64,000 nucleotides of DNA, from assembly GCA_029248335.1 (NCBI GenBank), contig JAQWJM010000148.1, positions 21,770 to 85,769 of the forward strand. The letters are read 5' to 3'. The position numbers and the translations under genes are program-made. The notes under the pieces are model-generated. The model was not told the origin of the DNA and made no database searches. It worked only from the letters and a program-made list of their open reading frames with translations. This document shows, piece after piece, positions 52,151 to 59,561 of this stretch; within the stretch, counting starts at the first letter, position 1, and every line of letters starts with the position of its first letter. Source of the stretch: UBA12014 sp029248335 (GTDB lineage: Bacteria; Planctomycetota; Phycisphaerae; Phycisphaerales; SM1A02).

Positions 52151-53650
52151 ATGGGCAGAAGAACAGAACATGCCGCTCGCGACCTGCACCAACGACTGGT
52201 GCGGGATCGACTGGAAGCGACCACCCGACGGGCGTTCCTCGGTCGGATCGGTACCGGCATCGGCGGCATGGCCCTCGCCTGGGCGACCGCGGAAGCGACC
52301 CGGCCCGCGTTCGGGATGGGCGACGGCGAGACGACGGTCGGTCTGGATCTCACCCGGCCCCACTTCGCGCCGAAGGCGAAACGCATCGTCTACCTGCACA
52401 TGGCCGGCAGTCCGCCGCATCACGACCTGCTCGATCCGAAACCGACCCTCGAGCGATGGAACGGCAAGCCGTGTCCGGACCATCTGCTCGATCCCGAGAA
52501 CTTCGCCTTCATCAAGGGGCATCCCGAGGTGCTCGCGTCGCCGTACGCCTTCGCACCGCACGGGCGGTCGGGCACCGAGATCAGCGAGCTCCTGCCCGGG
52601 CTGGCGCGGCACGCGGACCGGATCGCCGTGGTGCGGTCGATGCACACCGATCAATTCAACCACGCACCGGCGCAGTTGCTCCTCTACACCGGGTCGCCCC
52701 GGCTGGGGCGTCCGTCCCTCGGATCCTGGATCAGTTACGGGATCGGTTCGGAGAATCGCGACCTGCCCGCCTACATGGTGCTGGTCTCCGGCGGCAAGAC
52801 CCCCAGTGCGGGAAAGAGCGTCTGGGGCAGTGGTTTCCTCCCGAGCGTGCATCAGGGGGTCCAGTGTCGATCCGAAGGCGACCCCGTGCTCTTCGCGGCG
52901 GACCCGCCCGGCATCGATCGCGACACCCGGGCCGCGACCATCGAGGCCCTCGCGGAATTGAACGGGCTCCAGTGCGAGCGGCAGGGCGACCCCGAGACGC
53001 TGGCCCGGATCGCCCAGTACGAACTGGCGTTCCGGATGCAGGCCGCGGTGCCCGAGGTGATGGACATCGCCCACGAGTCGCCGGAGACGCTCGACCGCTA
53101 CGGCGCCGTGCCCGGCCGGGCGAGTTTCGCGAACAACTGTCTGCTGGCCCGTCGGATGCTCGAACACGACGTCCGCTTCATCCAGCTCTTCGACTGGGGT
53201 TGGGACACGCACGGAACGAATCCCAGCGACGACATCGTCAACCAGCTTCCGAAGAAGTGCCGCGAGACCGACGCGCCCGTCGCCGCCCTGCTCGACGATC
53301 TCCTCGAACGCGGGCTGCTGGAGGACACGCTGGTGATCTGGTCCGGCGAGTTCGGTCGCACCGCGATGAACGAGCGTCGCAACGGCTCGTCCTACTTCGG
53401 CCGCGATCATCATCCCCACTGCTTCTCGATCTGGATGGCCGGAGGCGGCGTCCGGCCCGGAATCGTCCACGGGGAGACCTGCGATTTCGGGGCGTCGATC
53501 GTGCGGGACCCGGTCCACGTGCACGATCTGCAGGCGACCGTGCTGCGGCTGCTCGGCTTCGATCACGAGCGACTCGTCCGTCGTCACCAGGGCCGCGACT
53601 TCCGACTCACCGACGTGCACGGAAGCGTGGTCGAAGGCCTGCTCGCCTGA
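52151..53650 (+). CDS. DUF1501 protein, Tat-exported, sulfatase-like fold
   Basis: A 499-residue protein with the twin-arginine signal TRRAFLGRIGTGIGG near residue 25. DUF1501 features follow: YLHMAGSPPHHDLLDPKP, VVRSMHTDQFNHAPAQ, FDWGWDTHG, WSGEFGRTAMNE and DHHPHCFSIWMAGGG, the last three giving Asp/His residues that could form an alkaline-phosphatase/sulfatase-like metal site. GGGGAG 8 bp before the ATG supports the start. It is the usual neighbour of DUF1549/DUF1553 proteins in planctomycetes. Export by Tat suggests folding with a cofactor in the cytoplasm. Confidence 0.9.
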   Translation: MGRRTEHAARDLHQRLVRDRLEATTRRAFLGRIGTGIGGMALAWATAEATRPAFGMGDGETTVGLDLTRPHFAPKAKRIVYLHMAGSPPHHDLLDPKPTLERWNGKPCPDHLLDPENFAFIKGHPEVLASPYAFAPHGRSGTEISELLPGLARHADRIAVVRSMHTDQFNHAPAQLLLYTGSPRLGRPSLGSWISYGIGSENRDLPAYMVLVSGGKTPSAGKSVWGSGFLPSVHQGVQCRSEGDPVLFAADPPGIDRDTRAATIEALAELNGLQCERQGDPETLARIAQYELAFRMQAAVPEVMDIAHESPETLDRYGAVPGRASFANNCLLARRMLEHDVRFIQLFDWGWDTHGTNPSDDIVNQLPKKCRETDAPVAALLDDLLERGLLEDTLVIWSGEFGRTAMNERRNGSSYFGRDHHPHCFSIWMAGGGVRPGIVHGETCDFGASIVRDPVHVHDLQATVLRLLGFDHERLVRRHQGRDFRLTDVHGSVVEGLLA

Positions 53651-53690
53651 GCCGGGCGTCGGTCCGGGGCGGGACGGTCGGTCATCCCGA

Positions 53691-54494
53691 TCAGAGGCCC
53701 GATTCCTCGACCGCATGCTGGCGCTTCTCGTCGACGCCGGAAAGGTGTCGGCCCACGAGCCGGGCGACGAGCACGGTCAGGAAGACCTGGCCGATGAGCG
53801 CCTCGAGATTCGACAGCGATCGGGCCAGTTCGGACTGCGGCGTGATGTCGCCGTATCCGACGGTGGTGATCGTGATGAGCGAGAAGTAGGCCATCAGTCG
53901 ATCCGGCCCGAGGGAGAAGTCGGGATCCGTGGGCGGGTCGGGGATCGCGAAGGACGAGGGGTCGAGCGTGACGAGGATCGTGTAGACCGATGCGAACACG
54001 CCACCGATCAGCAGGTACACCGAGATCGAGCCGCAGATGGTGTCGGCGTCGACTTCGAGCGTCGAGAAGATGTCCGCGCAGATCAACAGGATCAGATACG
54101 TGAGGAAGAGGGCGTCCAGCACCAGGGCGATCGTCACGATCGTCGCATGCGCATCCCCGGGCAGGTACCGCCCTCCGACGCCGACGATGATCGCGACGGC
54201 GCCGAGCACCAGGCAGATGATGAAGTGGGTCCGATTCGCGATGAACGCCCGGACCGCCGCGATGAGCAGCAGGCCGATGACGAGGTCGCCGATGTAGATG
54301 TGCGACGAGACGATCTCGAATCGACCGACCAGGGGGCCGATGATCAGCATCAGGAAGAGGCCGGACATGATCCAGATGTATCGGCCGCCGATGTAGAGCC
54401 GGAGGAAGCCCATCGGCTTCAGCGACTTCACGCGGGACGCGTCGGACCGGACGTGTGGAGTTCGCATGCCGCGTACATCGGCCGACCTTTCCAT
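53691..54494 (-). CDS. Potassium channel-like membrane protein
   Basis: A 267-residue membrane protein. Four to five hydrophobic segments fill residues 40-175, then a pore loop with the K+ selectivity filter TITTVGYGDITP (about 218-229), followed by a last helix and a short charged C-terminus with no RCK or cyclic-nucleotide domain. This is an ion-channel-2 type pore with an N-terminal membrane domain. The start is uncertain: ATG 54467 (MRTPHV) is also possible. It is divergent from the ABC transporter operon; no regulatory link is evident. Confidence 0.8.
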   Translation of the reverse strand: MERSADVRGMRTPHVRSDASRVKSLKPMGFLRLYIGGRYIWIMSGLFLMLIIGPLVGRFEIVSSHIYIGDLVIGLLLIAAVRAFIANRTHFIICLVLGAVAIIVGVGGRYLPGDAHATIVTIALVLDALFLTYLILLICADIFSTLEVDADTICGSISVYLLIGGVFASVYTILVTLDPSSFAIPDPPTDPDFSLGPDRLMAYFSLITITTVGYGDITPQSELARSLSNLEALIGQVFLTVLVARLVGRHLSGVDEKRQHAVEESGL

Positions 54495-54528
54495 CGTTCT
54501 GGAAAAGATCGCATCGGCCGTCGGGGGA

Positions 54529-54534
54529 TATCAT
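54529..54534 (+). promoter_or_regulatory. -10 element of the ABC transporter operon
   Basis: TATCAT ends 6 bp before ATG 54541, with no ribosome-binding site between, consistent with a leaderless first gene. Confidence 0.5.
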
Positions 54535-54540
54535 GCCGCC

Positions 54541-55209
54541 ATGGAGCCCGCCCTCGACATCCGTGATCTCCGTTTCCGCCGACCGGGCGGGTTCGAGATC
54601 GACGTTCCGTCCTTCGAGATCGCCGCCGCCGAGCAGGTGCTGCTGACCGGGCCGTCGGGGTGTGGAAAGAGCACCCTGCTGATGCTCGCCGCCGGTCTGC
54701 TCGACCTCGATGCGGGGTCCATCTCGATCGCCGGCCGACCGATTTCCGCGGTTCGGGGCGCCGCTCGAGACGCCCTTCGGGCCGACCGGGTCGGCATGGT
54801 CTTCCAGACCCATCACCTGCTGCCCGGACTGACCGCCCGGGAGAACGTCGCCACCGCCCTGCTGTTCGGAGGCGTTCCGAAGGGGCGACACGCGGAGATC
54901 GCGGACGGTCTCCTGGACCGCCTGCAGGTCGAGCCCGGAACCAGGATCGATCGCCTGAGCGTGGGGCAGCAGCAGCGCGTCGCGATCGCTCGGGCGGTGG
55001 CCGGCGAACCCTCGATCGTCCTCGCCGACGAGCCCACCGCGGCCCTCGATCCCGAGAACGCCGCGAACGCCGTCGCCCTGCTCCAGGAGATCTGCAAGGA
55101 GCGCGGCGCCGCCCTCCTGCTCACCAGCCACGATCCCTCGCTCGAATCCGCGTTCGAACACGTGATCCGTTTCGCCGAACTCGCCGGCGTGGAGACGCAC
55201 GCGTCATGA
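54541..55209 (+). CDS. ABC transporter ATP-binding protein, LolD/MacB type
   Basis: A 222-residue ATPase. Walker A is GPSGCGKST, the Q-loop is in VGMVFQTHHLLPGLTARENV, the signature reads LSVGQQQRVAIARA (canonical LSGGQ with a Gly-to-Val change), Walker B is IVLADEPT and the switch His is in TSHD. The TARENV block is typical of LolD/MacB ATPases that serve FtsX-fold permeases. Its stop overlaps the permease start by ATGA. With the permease and the DUF3299 protein it resembles the ATPase of zinc-related Zrg transporters, which is an inference from context. Confidence 0.88.
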   Translation: MEPALDIRDLRFRRPGGFEIDVPSFEIAAAEQVLLTGPSGCGKSTLLMLAAGLLDLDAGSISIAGRPISAVRGAARDALRADRVGMVFQTHHLLPGLTARENVATALLFGGVPKGRHAEIADGLLDRLQVEPGTRIDRLSVGQQQRVAIARAVAGEPSIVLADEPTAALDPENAANAVALLQEICKERGAALLLTSHDPSLESAFEHVIRFAELAGVETHAS

Positions 55210-56621
55210 CCGATCTTCGTCTCGTCCTGAAGTCGCTGTCCGCCCGGTCGACGTCGACCGTGGTCACGTGCCTGCTCATCGCGATCGCGGTGGCGCTGCT
55301 CATCTCGATGCGATCCCTCCGGGAGGCGGGGCGACGCAGCTTCACCCGCGGCGTCGGAAACGCCCACCTCGTGGTGAGCGGCGACTCGAGTCCGCTCGTC
55401 GCGGTTCTGAACGGAATCTTCTACGCGAACCCGCCGCGGGCGCCGCTCCCGGAATCGAAGGTGACCGAGATCGCCTCGTCGATGCCGTGGGCCTGGACGA
55501 TTCCCACCCAGCTGGGCGACTCGTTCCGCGGTTTCCCCGTCCTCGGCACCACCCCCGCCTTTCTCGACGACTTCGAGCCCGCCATCGGCGAGCCGTGGCG
55601 GATCCGAAGGCCGGGCCGGAACATCGAAGGCCCCTTCGACGTGGTGCTCGGCAGTCGGGTCGCGGCCGCGACGGGTCTCGGCGTGGGCGATCGCCTCTTC
55701 CTCACCCACGGCATGGGCGTCGATGCGGCCGGCGGCGAGGTCGGGATCGTCGACGATCCATCGGCGACCGTCGAGGCCGAAGGTGATCCGCACGACGGCC
55801 ACGATCATGATGATCATGATGGTCATGATGATCATGGACACGACCACGATCACGGGCACGTGCACGCCGACGGCAGCCCGCACGTTCACGAGGAGGCGAC
55901 CTTCGAAGTGGTCGGCGTCCTCGAGCCGAGTGGCACCCATCATGATCGACTGCTGGTGACCTCGATCGAGGGATCCTGGTTCCTGCACGCGATCGATCGC
56001 TGGGAGGCCGCCGGGCGGGGACTTCCCGAAACCGTCGACGACCTCGATGCGGAGGACCGTCTGGTCACCGGAATGCTGCTGCGAACCCCGGTCCGGGCCG
56101 GCCGCAACAGCGCCGCGATCCTGCAGTCGGCATTCGATCGACTCCGTCGGGATCCCTCGATCACCGTCGCCTCGCCCGCCACGCAGGTCGATCGGCTCTT
56201 CGGCATCGTCGCGAGCCTCGACGCGGTCTTCATCGCCCTCGGCATCGGCATCCTGGTCTCCGGGGCGATCTCGGTGACGCTCGTGCTCTGGAACTCGATG
56301 GAACTCCGCCGTCGCCAGATCGCCGTCCTCCGCGTGCTCGGCTGCACCCGCGGCCGGGTCCTGGGACTGGTGCTGACCGAAAGCGCGATGATCGGGGTGG
56401 TCGGTGCGGTGCTCGGGGTCGGCTTCGCGTTCGCGGGCGCCCGGGTCGCGGCGGAGGTGCTCGCGTCGAGAACGGGCGTCGTGATCCTGCCGACCATCGA
56501 TGCCGACTCGTCGATCCTCATCGTCGCGGGCACGGTCGTGCTGGCGGCGTTCGCGGGCGTCGCGCCGGCGGTCCGGGCGTATCGAACGCCGGTCGCCGAA
56601 CATCTCCGGCCACTCGATTGA
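55206..56621 (+). CDS. FtsX/MacB-type ABC permease with a histidine-rich metal-binding loop
   Basis: A 471-residue permease. It has one N-terminal helix (about 15-35), a large periplasmic domain and three C-terminal helices (from about residue 337), with ELRRRQIAVLRVLGCTRGRV, the FtsX coupling motif, between the second and third helices. The periplasmic domain holds an insert with 13 His within residues 196-228, alternating with Asp and Gly. Such His/Asp runs bind zinc, nickel or cobalt in periplasmic metal proteins. The insert uses many CAT and GAT codons, unlike its surroundings, suggesting expansion by slippage. A metal-transport role is inferred, not shown. Confidence 0.85.
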   Translation: MTDLRLVLKSLSARSTSTVVTCLLIAIAVALLISMRSLREAGRRSFTRGVGNAHLVVSGDSSPLVAVLNGIFYANPPRAPLPESKVTEIASSMPWAWTIPTQLGDSFRGFPVLGTTPAFLDDFEPAIGEPWRIRRPGRNIEGPFDVVLGSRVAAATGLGVGDRLFLTHGMGVDAAGGEVGIVDDPSATVEAEGDPHDGHDHDDHDGHDDHGHDHDHGHVHADGSPHVHEEATFEVVGVLEPSGTHHDRLLVTSIEGSWFLHAIDRWEAAGRGLPETVDDLDAEDRLVTGMLLRTPVRAGRNSAAILQSAFDRLRRDPSITVASPATQVDRLFGIVASLDAVFIALGIGILVSGAISVTLVLWNSMELRRRQIAVLRVLGCTRGRVLGLVLTESAMIGVVGAVLGVGFAFAGARVAAEVLASRTGVVILPTIDADSSILIVAGTVVLAAFAGVAPAVRAYRTPVAEHLRPLD

Positions 56622-56716
56622 GGTTCCGGTGAAACCGTCGACCCGGTCGCAAGTAGGATGTCCGACACGGCACGGCGACGCCGCCTGACCGTACGACCAG
56701 GAGCCAAGGGCAACGC

Positions 56717-57811
56717 ATGAGATTCATCTGGGCGATCATCGCGGGCATTCTCATCGCGGCGGTCGTGGTGCTCGTCCGTGATCGCGATGTGACCACGCCC
56801 CCGACCGCGCCGGCGAGCTCGTCCCCGGCACCCCGGGCCGCACGACCCGCGCCCGCGGCCCCACCCGCGACCGACACCATCCGAAGCATCGCCGCCGCGG
56901 CCGCCGAGGAATCCGAACCGGCGTCGGATACCACCGCTTCGGCGGACGGCCTCGATGATGACTCGGACCCGGCATCGGAGACCGCCGACGAGTCGCCGGC
57001 CCTCGCGCCGATCACCGGCACGACCCACGTGATGGTCGAAGGCGACACCCTTCAGTCGATCGCGTTGCGTCGATACGGGGATGCCCGGCTCTGGCGACGG
57101 ATCGTCGATGCGAACCCCGCGCTCGCCGCGGGCGAGCTCCGGCTCGGCGACGCGCTCGATCTTCCCCCGCTCGAATCGATCCCCGATGCCACCGCGACGG
57201 AATCCCTGATCGCCGACCTCGACGCAGGTCGTGCCGAACGCCCGACCGAGGTCGCGACGGAGGATCGAATCGAGGTCTCCGAAGACGCACCGCGGCTCGA
57301 TCTGGGCCTGGACAAGGAGATCCTCGACGCGAAGGTCGTTCCCGGGGAACTCGTCCGGCTCGCGGACGACCGCATCGTCGCCGACGGTGAATTCACGATC
57401 CGAGGCGAAGGCACCCGCGAGTCGCCCTATCGCGTCAGCTGGGAACTGCTCGCGAGCGCGGCCGACGGCTACCGGCCGAGTCTCGGCGAGCGGGCCATCC
57501 CGCAGCGGATCGCGGCCCTCGACGGCGCATGGATCCGGATCGACGGCTACGTCGCGTTCCCGCTCGGCGGGGTCGAGAGCACCGAGATCCTCGCGATGCT
57601 GAATCAGTGGGACGGCTGCTGCATCGGAATCCCCCCGACGCCCTACGACGCGATCGAGGTCGCGCTGGCGGCGCCGGTACCCCGTTCCCAACGACACGCC
57701 GTCACCTTCGGATCGCTCACCGGTCGACTGCAGGTCTCGCCCTACCTGGTCGAGAACTGGCTCGTCGGTCTCTATCTCATGGACGATGCGGAGCTTCGGA
57801 TCGAACTCTGA
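56717..57811 (+). CDS. Membrane-anchored LysM-like/DUF3299 protein
   Basis: A 364-residue protein. An N-terminal membrane anchor (residues 1-20) is followed by an Ala/Pro/Thr-rich linker to about 100, a LysM-like domain (GDTLQSIALRRYGDARLW and following, about 101-152) and, from about 200, a DUF3299-like domain: IRIDGYVAFPLGG, then WDGCCIGIPPTPYDAIEV. DUF3299 proteins occur beside LolD/FtsX-type ABC genes in the zinc-regulated zrg loci of vibrios. The LysM part could hold it near peptidoglycan. It follows the permease by 95 bp on the same strand. Confidence 0.75.
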   Translation: MRFIWAIIAGILIAAVVVLVRDRDVTTPPTAPASSSPAPRAARPAPAAPPATDTIRSIAAAAAEESEPASDTTASADGLDDDSDPASETADESPALAPITGTTHVMVEGDTLQSIALRRYGDARLWRRIVDANPALAAGELRLGDALDLPPLESIPDATATESLIADLDAGRAERPTEVATEDRIEVSEDAPRLDLGLDKEILDAKVVPGELVRLADDRIVADGEFTIRGEGTRESPYRVSWELLASAADGYRPSLGERAIPQRIAALDGAWIRIDGYVAFPLGGVESTEILAMLNQWDGCCIGIPPTPYDAIEVALAAPVPRSQRHAVTFGSLTGRLQVSPYLVENWLVGLYLMDDAELRIEL

Positions 57812-57848
57812 TCCGGCATTCCCTCGTCACGTCCGCGGAGTCCCCTGC

Positions 57849-59561
57849 ATGATCTCTCTTCTGCTCGCCGCCGCCGTCGGTTCCGCCGACGTCACGCCTC
57901 CCTGGGATGCCTATCTCGACGAATCCGCGTTCGCCCGCCGCGTGGCGGCGTGGTCGACGGCGCATCCCGAACGGGTCCGGCTCGGAACCTACGGAACCAG
58001 CCGCGAAGGTCGGCCGCTCGTCGTGGCGACGCTTTCGAACGATCTCGAGACCGCCGACGAGCGCCCCGCCCTGCTCGTGGTCGCGGGACTCGACGGACTT
58101 CATCCGGCGGGAACGGAATACGCGGTCCGCATCGCGGAGTCGATGCTCGCCGATCAGGCGGACCTGCTCGAGCAGGTGACGATCCACATCCTGCCGCGGG
58201 CCAACCCCGATGCGATCGCGGCCAACTTCGACGGGGTGAACACCGGTCGCCGCGGTGGATCCCGCCGCGTCGATGCGGACCGGGACGGCATGATCGACGA
58301 GGATCCGGCGCGGGACCTCGATGGCGACGGCGTCGTCGCGACGATGCGGTGGGCGAATCCCGGTCTCGCGCCGCCGGCGACGCATCTCCCGGACCCCGGG
58401 GCCCCGCGGCTGATGAAGTCGCCGGATCGTTCGCTCGGCGAACGCGCCGGCTTCGTGATGCTGCGGGAAGGCGAGGATCTCGATGGCGACGGACGGGTCG
58501 CCGAAGACGGCGGCGGCGAAGTGATCTTCGACCGGAACTTCCCCCACCGGTGGTCACCCCATTCGGTGGAAGCGGGTCCCTATCAGTTGAGCGAGCCCGA
58601 GACGCTCGCCCTCGCCGAGTTCGTGCTCGGGCACCCGCGGATCTTCGCGTCGGTGGTCTACGGACCCCACGACACCATGGTGACGCTTCCCGACTCGAAG
58701 AAGATGGACATCACCAAGCGAACGCCGATCGGGATCGACGGGAAGGACAAGGCGCTCTACGAGACGCTCGCGGAGGCCTACGGGACGCACGCGGGTCAGA
58801 CGCGGAGCACCGACGAAGACGATGCGGGAAGCCTGCATTCCTGGCTGTACGCCCACCGCGGCATTCCGACGGTGGCGGTGACCGGCTGGGGTCGTCCCGA
58901 TCCGCCCGAGCCGGAGGCCGCCCCGACGGATGACGCCGCCACGACCGAGGAGTCCGGCGACGAGCAGACACCCGAAGAGGCGCCCCCCGGACCCGCGGAT
59001 GCGGAGGCCGCCGCCTGGCTTCGATACTCCGACGACTTCCGCGACGGCACCGGATTCATCGAATGGACCGCGTTCGACCACCCCACGCTCGGCCCGGTCG
59101 AGATCGGTGGCATGGTGCCCGGCTTCACCTTGAACCCGCCCGCTGGAGACCTCGACGGACTCGGCGCCGGGCAGACGGCCTTCGTGACGGCGCTCGCCGG
59201 CATGCGGCCGAAGGTGATCGTCGAGGGCCCCGATGTCGAGGATCTCGGTGGCGGGCTCCGGCGGGTCCGACTCGCGATGGTGAACGACGGGACGATGCCG
59301 ACCCGGACCGCCATGGCCCGGGCCAATCGCGCGATCCGACCGATCGTGGTCCGCTTCGACGTCGATCGGTCGCGGCTCCTCGAAGGCCAGCGGGTCGGCC
59401 GGGTCGACGGACTCGACGGCCGCGGCGGACGAGCGTTGTTCGAATGGGTCTACCGCGTGGACGACGGTCCGACCCGCATCGTGATCGACGACCCGGTCTC
59501 CGGGACGCGTTCGATCGACATCACCGACCAGGGTACGGCCATGAACGGAGACGACCGATGA
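57849..59561 (+). CDS. M14 carboxypeptidase-fold protein with degenerate active site
   Basis: A 570-residue exported protein (short signal peptide MISLLLAAAVGSADV). It is a clear paralogue of the next gene, sharing RANPDAI/VNPDGR, acidic DxDxDG loops (DADRDGMIDEDP, DLDGDG) and DRNFPHRW. The M14 zinc and catalytic residues look lost: HxxE is replaced by HPAGTE (H85...E90), the third His region reads YGPHDT, and the catalytic Glu is absent (AVTGWG). It therefore may bind peptides or glycans without cleaving them. An acidic Pro/Glu linker lies near 360-380. The stop overlaps the next start by ATGA. Confidence 0.75.
   Translation: MISLLLAAAVGSADVTPPWDAYLDESAFARRVAAWSTAHPERVRLGTYGTSREGRPLVVATLSNDLETADERPALLVVAGLDGLHPAGTEYAVRIAESMLADQADLLEQVTIHILPRANPDAIAANFDGVNTGRRGGSRRVDADRDGMIDEDPARDLDGDGVVATMRWANPGLAPPATHLPDPGAPRLMKSPDRSLGERAGFVMLREGEDLDGDGRVAEDGGGEVIFDRNFPHRWSPHSVEAGPYQLSEPETLALAEFVLGHPRIFASVVYGPHDTMVTLPDSKKMDITKRTPIGIDGKDKALYETLAEAYGTHAGQTRSTDEDDAGSLHSWLYAHRGIPTVAVTGWGRPDPPEPEAAPTDDAATTEESGDEQTPEEAPPGPADAEAAAWLRYSDDFRDGTGFIEWTAFDHPTLGPVEIGGMVPGFTLNPPAGDLDGLGAGQTAFVTALAGMRPKVIVEGPDVEDLGGGLRRVRLAMVNDGTMPTRTAMARANRAIRPIVVRFDVDRSRLLEGQRVGRVDGLDGRGGRALFEWVYRVDDGPTRIVIDDPVSGTRSIDITDQGTAMNGDDR

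Noticed and set aside
49249..52386. 1045-residue minus-strand open frame
   Set aside because: It is an antisense shadow of the DUF1549/DUF1553 gene; arginine/valine-rich translation without domains, typical of high-GC DNA.
55801..55860. Possible satellite or binding-site array of gatcat units
   Set aside because: The pattern is explained by alternating His and Asp codons in the permease reading frame.
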